Under the pieces are notes generated by a model, which saw only the letters and a program-made list of their open reading frames with translations, did no database searches and was not told the DNA's origin. Shown here in pieces: positions 1 through 7,010 of a stretch of 17,924 bases of DNA (its first letter is position 1; each line of letters begins with the position of its first letter). Source of the DNA: Bacteroidota bacterium (GTDB lineage Bacteria; Bacteroidota; Bacteroidia; Flavobacteriales; Flavobacteriaceae); the NCBI GenBank assembly GCA_023437485.1, contig JAEZGB010000112.1:1-17924 (forward strand), given 5' to 3'. A program made the translations under genes and the position numbers.

Positions 1-241
1 GCAGGAAGTTGAGCATGGAGCCCATGAGTACCTCAGTAAAATCAATGCCTGAAACCAAATTAAAAATCTCCAGGGTCGCCTCGGGAAAAAAGTGCTGTCC
101 GGCAAATCGAACCACGAGTGAAACCACGATGGCCAGCAACATGATTCCAATGGTTTGCGGTAATTTAAAAAACCGGTGATTGATATAAGCGAATAAGGAG
201 GCGAGTACGATGAGAACTGAAAATGAATAATATAATTCCAA
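1..241 (-). CDS. Na+/H+ antiporter, CPA1/NhaP-like, N-terminal fragment
   Basis: The minus strand is open from 241 to the window edge and encodes about 80 residues of a very hydrophobic protein. It opens with one membrane segment, then a short loop with HRFFKLPQTIG, a second membrane segment, and a third region ending at the edge. The pattern 'short helix, N-H-x-x-F-K-L-P-x-x-I-G' is typical of the first helices of bacterial CPA1-family sodium:proton antiporters (NhaP type), which exchange protons for sodium at the inner membrane. The frame is closed upstream by a TAG at 266-268, and the only usable initiator before the first helix is TTG at 239-241; the first in-frame ATG lies inside the second helix. 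A TTG start is therefore inferred. The gene diverges from hemB across a 188-bp gap. The C-terminal majority is outside the window, so the family is fairly safe but the subtype is not. Confidence 0.72.
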   Translation of the reverse strand, partial: MELYYSFSVLIVLASLFAYINHRFFKLPQTIGIMLLAIVVSLVVRFAGQHFFPEATLEIFNLVSGIDFTEVLMGSMLNFL

Positions 242-349
242 ATTGTGCCGAATTTTGATTTTTTGCTAAAATATGAATTTTTGTGGCTTTTCATGGCAAA
301 AATTAGCATCAAACGCAATAGGATTGTCGATTGTATGATTTATTTCGCC

Positions 350-413
350 TAAATTCGTCATACTCCAGTAACGTTAATACTGAGCGCCGGAACCAATTAA
401 ACGGCTAAATTTG
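350..413 (+). promoter_or_regulatory. Candidate hemB promoter region with two Bacteroidota -7 elements
   Basis: TAAATTTG at 406-413 matches the Bacteroidota sigma-A -7 consensus TANNTTTG exactly and ends 16 nt before the hemB ATG. A second candidate, TAAATTCG, lies at 350-357. Neither has a clean TTTG at the expected 17-20 nt upstream spacing, so the assignment rests on the -7 match and its position in the divergent gap. Confidence 0.35.
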
Positions 414-429
414 CAACAAATTCATCGAC

Positions 430-1422
430 ATGTTCCCGCACCAACGCCCACGCCGACTGCGCACCAATGATTCCATCCGTTCCATTGTGCGCGAAACCAC
501 AATAAGCCCAAGTGATTTCATGCTCCCCATGTTCATCGCCGAAGGCAAGGATTACAAATCCCCGATTCCTTCCATGCCGGGCATTTTCCGCCAGTCGCTG
601 GATCATTCGGTGGAGCAGGTTAAACAGGCGTGGAACCTTGGAATTCGCGCAGTAAACATCTATGTCAAGGTTAGCGAAAACCTCAAGGATAACACCGGAA
701 AGGAGGCCTGGAACAAAGACGGATTGATGCAACAGGCCATCCGCTCAATAAAGGATGCGGTGCCGGAAATGATCGTGATGCCCGATGTCGCGCTCGATCC
801 GTATTCGATTTACGGCCACGACGGAATTATTGAGAAAGGCTATGTCCAAAACGACGCCACCAACGAGGCGCTGGTTAAAATGGGGCTGTCGCACGCTGCT
901 GCTGGCGCTGATTTCCTCGCCCCGTCTGACATGATGGACGGCCGGGTTTTGATGCTGCGAAACGCACTTGAAAAGGAAGGCCATCACAACGTTGGCATCA
1001 TGAGCTATTCGGCCAAATATGCCTCGGCGTTTTACGGGCCGTTCCGCGATGCGCTGGACTCGGCGCCGGTTGATGCGCAGGACATTCCCAAGGACAAAAA
1101 GACCTATCAGATGGACATCGGAAACCGTTTGGAAGCCGTCCGCGAAGCCGTCATGGATGTGGAGGAAGGAGCCGACATGGTTATGGTCAAGCCCGGAATT
1201 GCATATCTGGACATCGTTCGCGAGGTAAAAAATGCGGTACATGTTCCGGTTGCGGTATATCACGTTTCGGGTGAGTACGCGATGGTCAAAGCCGCCGCCG
1301 AAAAAGGCTGGATAGACCACGACCGTACCATGCTTGAGCAGCTTACATGCATCAAACGCGCGGGCGCGAGCCTGATCACGACCTATTTTGCGATGGAAGC
1401 CGCACAATTAATGAATAAGTAA
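430..1422 (+). CDS. hemB: Delta-aminolevulinic acid dehydratase (porphobilinogen synthase)
   Basis: HemB condenses two molecules of 5-aminolevulinate into porphobilinogen in the cytoplasm, the first common step of tetrapyrrole and haem synthesis. The 330-residue length is normal. The two active-site lysines are visible: Lys196 in MSYSAKYAS and the Schiff-base Lys254 in MVMVKPG. The metal loop at residues 119-132 reads DVALDPYSIYGHDG. The three cysteines that bind catalytic zinc in the E. coli and animal enzymes are replaced (Ala121, Asp123 and no third Cys), as in the magnesium-type enzymes exemplified by Pseudomonas aeruginosa. The ATG at 430 gives the usual N-terminus, with RPRRLR near the front. 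The stop codon is the first unit of an AT-rich array (1420-1434), followed by a hairpin repeat element. The next gene encodes a haem protein, but it lies beyond the repeat and need not be co-transcribed. Confidence 0.97.
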   Translation: MFPHQRPRRLRTNDSIRSIVRETTISPSDFMLPMFIAEGKDYKSPIPSMPGIFRQSLDHSVEQVKQAWNLGIRAVNIYVKVSENLKDNTGKEAWNKDGLMQQAIRSIKDAVPEMIVMPDVALDPYSIYGHDGIIEKGYVQNDATNEALVKMGLSHAAAGADFLAPSDMMDGRVLMLRNALEKEGHHNVGIMSYSAKYASAFYGPFRDALDSAPVDAQDIPKDKKTYQMDIGNRLEAVREAVMDVEEGADMVMVKPGIAYLDIVREVKNAVHVPVAVYHVSGEYAMVKAAAEKGWIDHDRTMLEQLTCIKRAGASLITTYFAMEAAQLMNK

Positions 1423-1434
1423 TAATTAATAATT
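1420..1434 (+). repeat. Short AT-rich array TAATAATTAATAATT starting at the hemB stop codon
   Basis: The hemB TAA stop is the first three bases of a 15-bp run built of overlapping TAATAATT units (period 8). The same unit recurs at 8060-8085, again starting at a stop codon. It places additional stops directly behind the first. Confidence 0.6.
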
Positions 1435-1533
1435 TGGAGCTGTTCCGGCTCTTCGCTGTATCTTTTGCAGACCTCGAAGGTCTTTAAGACCTTCGAGGTC
1501 TTAAGCAAAAGGATGCCGCTGCGATCCGGGCTA
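1434..1533 (+). repeat. Dispersed hairpin element, copy 1 (sense to hemB)
   Basis: This ~100-bp element matches the reverse complement of 12645-12749. The shared outline is TTGGAGC, then TCCGGCT..CGCTGTA.CTTTTGC, a long hairpin, then GCAAAAGG.TGCCGCTGC.ATCCGGGCTA. The hairpin arms AGACCTCGAAGGTCTT (1469-1484) and AAGACCTTCGAGGTCT (1486-1501) are perfect complements. The outer arms (CTTTTGC/GCAAAAG) can extend the stem. The element starts 11 nt after the hemB stop and ends 8 nt before the cytochrome start. I recall similar sequence between genes in flavobacterial genomes, but cannot check it here. Confidence 0.8.
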
Positions 1534-1541
1534 AAATCACA

Positions 1542-1904
1542 ATGAAACATCTATCTGCCATCGTATTGGCGCTCTTGCTTTGCAGCTGCGCCGATAAAAA
1601 GGAAAATCCAAAATCGGAACACAAAGACCCCGTCGCCCTGGGCAAGGAACTCTTTGAGGGAACGGGCAATTGCTTTGCCTGCCACAAGGAAGACCAAAAG
1701 ATCATCGGGCCATCGATTGTGGAAATTGCCAGGATCTACCGCGAGCAAAACGCCGATATGGTCGAGTTTCTCAAAGGCAACGGCAAGCCCATCGTCGATC
1801 CGTCCCAGTACGAGGTCATGAAAACCAATTTCACAATTACCAAGGCGATGAGCGATGAGGAACTTGAGGCATTAGAGGCGTATGTAATGAGTTTTGAGAA
1901 TTAG
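1542..1904 (+). CDS. Small c-type cytochrome lipoprotein
   Basis: The 120-residue product starts with a lipoprotein signal peptide (MKHLSAIVLALLLCSC), with candidate lipidated cysteines at 14 or 16, followed by a charged KKENPKSEHKD linker. The mature part is a class I cytochrome c fold. CFACH at residues 44-48 is the covalent haem site, GP at 56-57 follows the haem motif as is usual, and Met93 in a YEVMKTNF context is the likely distal axial ligand. The C-terminus (MSDEELEALEAYVMSF) is the typical final helix. It is expected to be a membrane-anchored periplasmic electron carrier; the partner cannot be read from the sequence. The start is the ATG placed directly after the repeat element. The stop codon lies inside a GAATTAGC-type array. 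Confidence 0.9.
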   Translation: MKHLSAIVLALLLCSCADKKENPKSEHKDPVALGKELFEGTGNCFACHKEDQKIIGPSIVEIARIYREQNADMVEFLKGNGKPIVDPSQYEVMKTNFTITKAMSDEELEALEAYVMSFEN

Positions 1905-1918
1905 CTAATTAGCGAATG
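1898..1918 (+). repeat. GAATTAGC-type array overlapping the cytochrome stop codon
   Basis: Two units related by a 9-bp period (GAATTAGCT, AATTAGCGA) span the TAG stop at 1902-1904. The same unit class forms the longer array at 17019-17071. Confidence 0.5.
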
Positions 1919-1963
1919 AAGGTAGCCGTAAATTTTGTACTTTTCACTATCAACTGATTAAGA

Positions 1964-2260
1964 ATGAAGTTAATTTGGATTTTCACGCTCTTGATTTCGC
2001 ACGGTCTATTTGCACAGAAAGATGCGAAGCCTTTTGTTGCGCCGAGCCTTCAGGCGTTGGCCAAGGTTGAGGTTGCGCCGTCCGTTGAAGTCAATCCGCT
2101 GACCGGCAATTTCAACTGGCGGCGGGATGCGCGTCGTGAAGAAATCATGAAGGACATCGTCACCCGCGAAAATTATTGGGATTGCCAGGGGCGCGAGCTT
2201 CCGCCGGATGCCTTCAGGACGGTCAGCACGGAGTCGGCGTACCGCATTATGACGCGTTGA
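1964..2260 (+). CDS. Small exported protein of unknown function
   Basis: The 98-residue product has a classical signal peptide (MKLIWIFTLLISHGLFAQ) with probable cleavage near residue 17-18, which leaves a mature protein of about 80 residues. The mature part has a proline/valine-rich stretch (APSLQALAKVEVAPSVEVNP), then a basic segment (NWRRDARREE) and a single Trp-Asp-Cys. I do not recognise a family. The start ATG follows a plausible leader, with an imperfect -7-like TACTTTTC at 1938-1945. The export signal and reading frame suggest a genuine gene, probably periplasmic or surface-exposed. The neighbouring genes also encode exported proteins, but nothing shows a shared role. Confidence 0.6.
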   Translation: MKLIWIFTLLISHGLFAQKDAKPFVAPSLQALAKVEVAPSVEVNPLTGNFNWRRDARREEIMKDIVTRENYWDCQGRELPPDAFRTVSTESAYRIMTR

Positions 2261-2268
2261 CCTCTACG

Positions 2269-2298
2269 TGTTTAAAGCCGGAAAATACATTATCTTCG
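2269..2298 (+). promoter_or_regulatory. Candidate promoter for the exported protein at 2314
   Basis: TATCTTCG at 2291-2298 fits the Bacteroidota -7 pattern TANNTT(T/C)G, with a TGTTT -33-like element beginning at 2269 at about the right spacing. It ends only 15 nt before the proposed TTG start, and a run of ten A residues (2299-2308) lies between them. Confidence 0.45.
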
Positions 2299-2313
2299 AA
2301 AAAAAAAATCGGC

Positions 2314-2664
2314 TTGAAAGTTTTTTACATTTTCATAGTGCTAAGTACCAATTGTGCATTGGCCCAAACTTTTGGCAAGGCCATTAACCGTGTCAATTTT
2401 GCCGATTTCGAATCGTTCGACCGCAACATTTTTGCAGCCAAGAACCCGGTATACTTGTCAATGGGGTACTCGATGGCCAATCCACGATTGCCAAAAATTG
2501 ATTCGGCCCTGATAAGTTTATATTATGGTAGCGAATATATTAACCAGTTTGCCCGCACCAATTTGCATTATGACCATCCCTCTGCTAACGGCCGAAAAGG
2601 ATTAAAAACTCCCGATGGTAATCTGGAAAATCCGGGAACTCTATTATTTAATGGATTGAAATAA
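2314..2664 (+). CDS. Small exported protein of unknown function, TTG start
   Basis: The frame is open from 2176, but the upstream part overlaps the preceding gene and has no protein-like character. A signal peptide appears only from 2314: read with TTG as the initiator it gives MKVFYIFIVLSTNCALAQ, followed by TFGKAINRVNF. A -7 promoter element at 2291-2298 immediately precedes it, which supports this start over the ATG at 2176. The product is 116 residues and is exported. The mature part has an aromatic, charge-balanced body (SLYYGSEYINQFARTNLHYDH) and a Gly/Asn-rich C-terminus (GRKGLKTPDGNLENPGT). I do not recognise a family. The stop is 5 nt upstream of the cyclophilin gene, so the two are probably co-transcribed. 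Confidence 0.55.
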   Translation: MKVFYIFIVLSTNCALAQTFGKAINRVNFADFESFDRNIFAAKNPVYLSMGYSMANPRLPKIDSALISLYYGSEYINQFARTNLHYDHPSANGRKGLKTPDGNLENPGTLLFNGLK

Positions 2665-2669
2665 GTACT

Positions 2670-3284
2670 ATGCGCCGGTGTTTGATTGTGATATTCATTA
2701 TCCTATCCGGCTGCCGGGACCGCACCTTTGACCCCGATTGGATAAAAATTACTGCCCCCGAGAATTTCACCGCCCTTTTCGAGACCTCCAAAGGTAGCTT
2801 TGAAGTTGAGGTGCATCGACAGTATTCTCCCCACGCCGCCGACCGCTTTTACCAGCTGGTCAAATCAGGATATTTTGACAACGGAGTCTTTTACCGTGTC
2901 GTGCCTGATTTTGTGGCGCAGTTTGGCAACACTCATCTCACCGAGATGAATCAATGGCGAAAATTTACCATCCCCGATGAGCCGGTAAGGCTTAAAAATT
3001 TGCGCGGGACACTCAGTTTTGCCCGAACCGGCCCGCAGACGCGTGACCTCGAAGTCTTTATCAACCTTCAAAATAATCCCGTGTTGGATACCCTGCAACA
3101 GGACGGAGTGACTGGATTTCCGGCATTTGGTCAGGTTGTGTCCGGAATGGACGTCGTTGATAAATTATACTCAGGCTACGCCGAAAAACCCATGCAAGAC
3201 GGCAGGCTTTACACTGACCGTGGAGCATTCCGCAAAAAGTTTAATCGCCTGGACGGAATCATAAAAGCGTACATCATTGAATGA
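2670..3284 (+). CDS. Cyclophilin-type peptidyl-prolyl isomerase, lipoprotein
   Basis: The 204-residue product carries a lipoprotein signal peptide with lipobox LSGC (Cys15), so it is expected in the periplasm tethered to a membrane. Residues ~34-170 form a cyclophilin domain that catalyses cis-trans isomerisation of X-Pro bonds during folding of exported proteins. The visible motifs are FYRVVPDFVAQFG (residues 74-86; Arg76 corresponds to the catalytic Arg of human CypA), GTLSFARTGPQTRDLEVFIN (113-132) and FGQVVSGMDVVDKL (153-166). Compared with classical cyclophilins the domain is divergent: Q-F-G replaces Q-G-G after the FMxQ position, and SQFFIN reads LEVFIN. Activity is likely but may be reduced. 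It starts 5 nt after the preceding small exported gene. Confidence 0.9.
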   Translation: MRRCLIVIFIILSGCRDRTFDPDWIKITAPENFTALFETSKGSFEVEVHRQYSPHAADRFYQLVKSGYFDNGVFYRVVPDFVAQFGNTHLTEMNQWRKFTIPDEPVRLKNLRGTLSFARTGPQTRDLEVFINLQNNPVLDTLQQDGVTGFPAFGQVVSGMDVVDKLYSGYAEKPMQDGRLYTDRGAFRKKFNRLDGIIKAYIIE

Positions 3285-3317
3285 GTACACTTGCCGTCTG
3301 TCGCTCAGAAAATTCTC

Positions 3318-3325
3318 TACCTTCG
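3318..3325 (+). promoter_or_regulatory. Candidate -7 element for the serine hydrolase gene
   Basis: TACCTTCG fits TANNTT(T/C)G and ends 14 nt before the ATG, the same geometry seen at 2291 and 7326. No clear TTTG lies at the expected distance; TTG at 3291-3293 is 24 nt upstream. Confidence 0.35.
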
Positions 3326-3339
3326 TATAAACCCTACAC

Positions 3340-4482
3340 ATGAAATTTCTCAGGAAACTACTTCTTTGGATTGTTGGCATCATGGTACTGACATACTTGC
3401 TGATGCTTATTTTCGACGCGACCTACCTGCTCCGCGGCATCCGCACAACCTACTTCAACGGCCACAAGACCGCATTTCTGGACGATTACAAGTATTTTGA
3501 AAATGTGGCCATTGACAATGCGGTTGGACAGCCATGGCCAATATCCCGGCAATACAACGCTCAGCCCCTACCCAAAAAACTTGTTCAGCAACATAAAAAG
3601 ACGGGAACTGTTGCGTTCCTTATCATCAAAAACGATAGTATCCTCCACGAGAGCTACTACGACAATTACAGTAAGGAAGCAATTTCCAATTCTTTCTCAA
3701 TGGCCAAAAGTATCGTCTCGGCCGCCTTGGGCAAAGCCATTATGGAAGGCAAGATCAAAAGCCTTGAGCAACCCGTCGCCGATTTCTTTCCTGAATTTGC
3801 CACCGGGACCGCCGCACGGATGACCGTCGGAGATCTCTCATCGATGTCCTCGGGATTAAACTGGGACGAGAATTACTACAGCCCGTTCTCCATTACCACC
3901 CGAGCCTATTTTGACGAGAATCTGGACAAACTCATCCTGGGTTTGAAAGGGGTTGACCTGCCCGGCCGGGAGTTTAAGTATTTAAGCGGGAACACCCAGT
4001 TGCTGGCCATGGTTATTGAAAAGGCAACGGGCCAAAAACTTAATTTCTATGTTTCAGACAAATTCTGGAAGCCGATGGGAGCCGAATATCCCGCACTCTG
4101 GCAGACTGACCGCGATGGCGGAACGGTCAAAGCTTATTGCTGTATCGGTAGCAATGCAAGGGATTTTGCCCGGTTTGGAAAACTTTTCCTGGATCACGGC
4201 AAATGGAACGGAGAGCAAATCCTTGACAGCACTTTTGTAGCCAAATCAGTGACACCCCGCTTTAACGATGCGCCCCAATACGGTTACGGATGGTGGCTCT
4301 TTGAGCATAAGGGAATGAAAGGCTATTACATGCGCGGTCACCTTGGCCAGTATACCATCGTCATTCCCGAAAAGCGCCTGATCATCGTGCGGCTTGGCCA
4401 TAACCACATCAAGAGTACGAAAGCAAGCGCGCACAGTGATGACTTTTGGGTGATTCTTGAACAGATTGAAGCGCTCCTGTAA
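3340..4482 (+). CDS. Membrane-anchored serine hydrolase, class C beta-lactamase/esterase family
   Basis: The 380-residue product has one N-terminal membrane segment (residues ~7-25) and a serine beta-lactamase-like domain (Pfam Beta-lactamase, COG1680). The catalytic Ser-x-x-Lys is SMAK at 120-123. The Tyr-x-Ser/Asn element is YLS at 214-216 within FKYLSGNTQ. The third motif, which replaces KTG, is HLG at 334-336 (RGHLGQ). FWKPMGAE (242-249) and a YGYGWWLFE strand are typical of this family. Such proteins include esterases, D-aminopeptidases and peptidoglycan carboxypeptidase-like enzymes; most are not antibiotic-degrading beta-lactamases, and the substrate cannot be told from sequence. The membrane anchor places the active site in the periplasm. 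It has its own candidate promoter 14 nt upstream and appears monocistronic. Confidence 0.88.
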   Translation: MKFLRKLLLWIVGIMVLTYLLMLIFDATYLLRGIRTTYFNGHKTAFLDDYKYFENVAIDNAVGQPWPISRQYNAQPLPKKLVQQHKKTGTVAFLIIKNDSILHESYYDNYSKEAISNSFSMAKSIVSAALGKAIMEGKIKSLEQPVADFFPEFATGTAARMTVGDLSSMSSGLNWDENYYSPFSITTRAYFDENLDKLILGLKGVDLPGREFKYLSGNTQLLAMVIEKATGQKLNFYVSDKFWKPMGAEYPALWQTDRDGGTVKAYCCIGSNARDFARFGKLFLDHGKWNGEQILDSTFVAKSVTPRFNDAPQYGYGWWLFEHKGMKGYYMRGHLGQYTIVIPEKRLIIVRLGHNHIKSTKASAHSDDFWVILEQIEALL

Positions 4483-4523
4483 ATCGAAATCACAAATGCC
4501 TATTTTAGCATAAAATCATTCGA

Positions 4524-4554
4524 TTTTAACATAACATTTAATGGTGTATCTTCG
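4524..4554 (+). promoter_or_regulatory. Candidate katG promoter
   Basis: TATCTTCG at 4547-4554 (-7) is preceded by TTTT at 4524-4527 with a 19-nt gap, close to the Bacteroidota arrangement TTTG-N17-20-TANNTTTG. It lies 33 nt upstream of the katG ATG. No palindromic operator was recognised. Confidence 0.5.
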
Positions 4555-4587
4555 CTTGAACTTGAGTATCAACCTAATAAGATCACC

Positions 4588-6855
4588 ATGGAAAATCAAT
4601 CTGGCGACATCAGCAAATGTCCATTCCACACCAAACAAAGCACTGCCGGCGGTGGTACCAAGAACCGGGATTGGTGGCCAAACAAACTTCGGCTTGATGT
4701 TTTGCGGCAAAATCATCCCGCATCCAATCCATTAGATCCGGACTTCAATTACGCCGAGGCCTTTAAGAGCCTTGACCTGGCAGCGCTAAAAAAGGACCTG
4801 CACCATCTGATGACCGATTCGCAGGATTGGTGGCCTGCCGATTTTGGTCACTACGGCGGATTGTTCATTCGGATGGCCTGGCACAGCGCGGGAACCTACC
4901 GCGTATTTGACGGGCGCGGCGGGGGCGGAGCGGGACTGCAGAGATTTGCGCCCCTGAACAGCTGGCCTGACAACGTGAGCCTGGACAAGGCCCGCCGTCT
5001 ATTGTGGCCCATCAAACAAAAGTATGGCAATAAAATCTCGTGGGCCGATCTGATGATCCTGACCGGAAATGTTGCATTGGAATCGATGGGCTTCAAGACC
5101 TTTGGTTTTGCGGGCGGGCGCGAAGATGTTTGGGAAGCCGATGAAACCGTTTATTGGGGCTCCGAAGACAAATGGCTTGGCGGCGATATGCGTTACTCGC
5201 GCGGATCAGAAGGAGTGGCGCCCCACAGTGTTTTGGTGTCCGATGACAACGCCGACGGCAAAATTCATTCACGTGACCTCGAAAAACCATTGGCTGCGGT
5301 GCAGATGGGTTTGATCTATGTTAATCCCGAAGGCCCCGACGGTAATCCCGATCCGGTCCTGGCGGCTAAGGATATCCGCGACACCTTTGGCAGAATGGCC
5401 ATGAATGACGAAGAAACCGTTGCATTGATAGCCGGAGGCCATTCGTTTGGCAAGACGCACGGCGCGGCCTCATCAGAGCATGTTGGATTGGAACCCGAAG
5501 CCGTTGACATGGATGCTCAGGGATTTGGCTGGCACAATAAATACAAAACCGGAAAAGGCCCGGATACCATAACCAGCGGGCTGGAAGTGACCTGGACCAA
5601 GACGCCTACTAAATGGAGCAACAATTTTTTCGAAAATCTTTTTGGGTTTGAATGGGAGCTCACCAAAAGTCCCGGAGGGGCGCATCAATGGGTAGCAAAA
5701 AACGCCGATGAAATTATTCCCGATGCGTTTGATCCCGCAAAAAAACACCGCCCAACCATGCTCACCACTGATCTCTCGTTGAGGTTTGACCCGGAGTACG
5801 AAAAAATCTCCAGGAAGTTTTTGAATGATCCCGACGCCTTCTCAGATGCTTTTGCCCGCGCGTGGTTCAAGCTGACGCACCGTGACATGGGCCCAAAGGA
5901 AAGGTATCTGGGGCCTGAGGTGCCTAAGGAAGATTTACTTTGGCAGGATCCAATTCCGGCGGCAGAGGGTTATAAATTGAGCCAGGACGATGTGGCGTCG
6001 CTAAAAAAACAGATTTTGGCCTCGGGGCTCTCGGTAGCCGATTTGGTTTTCACTGCCTGGGCATCGGCGTCTACCTTCAGGGGAAGCGACAAGCGCGGCG
6101 GAGCCAATGGCGGACGGCTCAGGCTTGAGCCGCAAAGAAGCTGGTCGGCCAATAATCCCGGGCGGATTCAAAAGGTATTGGAGGAATTAGAAAAGATCCG
6201 AACTGAATTTCAAAATTCCGGTTCCAGGATTTCGATGGCTGATTTGATTGTACTGGGCGGATGCGCAGCAGTTTCCAAAGCGGCCAAAGAGGCAGGATTT
6301 GATATTAAAGTTCCGTTTACACCGGGCCGAATGGACGCCTCACAGGAACAGACCGATGTTGAATCATTTGGCTATCTGGAGCCCATCGCCGACGGCTTTC
6401 GCAATTATCGCAGGGCCAATTACCCGGTTCCGACCGAGGCTTTGCTGGTAGACAAGGCAAGTTTGCTGACGCTTTCGGTGCCGGAAATGACGGTGCTTGT
6501 TGGCGGGCTTCGCGTGCTGGGAGCCAACTTTGACGGTTCGGAATATGGAGTTTTTACAAAAGACAAAGGCAAGCTGACCAACGACTTCTTCGTGAACCTG
6601 CTGGATATGCGCTTTGAGTGGAAGGCGGCATCTGACGATCGGGAAGTTTTTGAGGGCCGTAACCGCCAAAGCGGCGAACTTGTGTGGAAGGGCACAAGGG
6701 CCGATCTTGTTTTTGGTTCCAATTCAGAACTGCGGGCGGTGGCCGAGGTCTATGCCTGTGCCGATGCCAAGGAAAAATTTGTGAGCGATTTTGTGACTGC
6801 CTGGGACAAGGTGATGAACCTCGACAGGTTTGACCTGGATACCAAAGCGCGATAA
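4588..6855 (+). CDS. katG: Catalase-peroxidase KatG
   Basis: This haem enzyme removes hydrogen peroxide by catalase and peroxidase reactions. At 755 residues it has the normal two-domain length. The distal haem pocket is RMAWH with Arg95, Trp98 and His99. The proximal His is His285 in GGHSFGKTHG, with proximal Trp343 (TPTKWSNNFF) and Asp395 (MLTTDLSLRFDP). The Met-Tyr-Trp adduct needed for catalase activity is predicted as Trp98-Tyr244 (GLIYVNPEG)-Met270 (FGRMAMND), so the enzyme should be a true bifunctional KatG. Between DETVYWG and LEKPLAAVQ there is a loop (about residues 203-229) roughly 20 residues longer than in the Mycobacterium enzyme, a known variable region. The N-terminus has the common KCPFH motif and no signal peptide, so it is cytoplasmic. 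It is expressed from its own candidate promoter and appears monocistronic. Confidence 0.98.
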   Translation: MENQSGDISKCPFHTKQSTAGGGTKNRDWWPNKLRLDVLRQNHPASNPLDPDFNYAEAFKSLDLAALKKDLHHLMTDSQDWWPADFGHYGGLFIRMAWHSAGTYRVFDGRGGGGAGLQRFAPLNSWPDNVSLDKARRLLWPIKQKYGNKISWADLMILTGNVALESMGFKTFGFAGGREDVWEADETVYWGSEDKWLGGDMRYSRGSEGVAPHSVLVSDDNADGKIHSRDLEKPLAAVQMGLIYVNPEGPDGNPDPVLAAKDIRDTFGRMAMNDEETVALIAGGHSFGKTHGAASSEHVGLEPEAVDMDAQGFGWHNKYKTGKGPDTITSGLEVTWTKTPTKWSNNFFENLFGFEWELTKSPGGAHQWVAKNADEIIPDAFDPAKKHRPTMLTTDLSLRFDPEYEKISRKFLNDPDAFSDAFARAWFKLTHRDMGPKERYLGPEVPKEDLLWQDPIPAAEGYKLSQDDVASLKKQILASGLSVADLVFTAWASASTFRGSDKRGGANGGRLRLEPQRSWSANNPGRIQKVLEELEKIRTEFQNSGSRISMADLIVLGGCAAVSKAAKEAGFDIKVPFTPGRMDASQEQTDVESFGYLEPIADGFRNYRRANYPVPTEALLVDKASLLTLSVPEMTVLVGGLRVLGANFDGSEYGVFTKDKGKLTNDFFVNLLDMRFEWKAASDDREVFEGRNRQSGELVWKGTRADLVFGSNSELRAVAEVYACADAKEKFVSDFVTAWDKVMNLDRFDLDTKAR

Positions 6856-6876
6856 AGTTTGACGGTTTGTTTTGTG

Positions 6877-6940
6877 GCCGCGTGAGGGATGGAGGCAAGG
6901 TGCCGCGCACCGCCGAGAGCCCGGCCCGGGAATGATAGGC
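6877..6940 (+). repeat. GC-rich intergenic repeat-like element beginning GCCGCGTGAGGGATGG
   Basis: The segment contains GGTGCCGCGCACC (a 5-bp hairpin) and CCCGGCCCGGG. Its front (GCGTGAGGGATGGAGGC..GGTGCC) resembles 17186-17210 (GCGTGAAGGATTGCAGC..GAAAGCC), so both may belong to one dispersed intergenic family. The similarity is short and this is a tentative grouping. Confidence 0.35.
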
Positions 6941-7010
6941 GAACTTTTCTGTCGACTATTAATCCAGGGACACGCCCAAATGACATAAATCTTGAGGACT
7001 ATTGTATAAA

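Noticed and set aside
745..1407. 220-codon open frame antisense to hemB
   Set aside because: It is the codon shadow of hemB, which is certain; the translation shows no family resemblance.
2176..2313. ATG at 2176 as start of the second small exported protein
   Set aside because: It overlaps the preceding gene by 85 nt, gives no signal peptide at the N-terminus, and a promoter-like element lies downstream of it.
3340..4482. Antibiotic-resistance beta-lactamase
   Set aside because: The membrane anchor and the HLG third motif fit the broad COG1680 esterase/peptidase group; nothing indicates beta-lactam hydrolysis.
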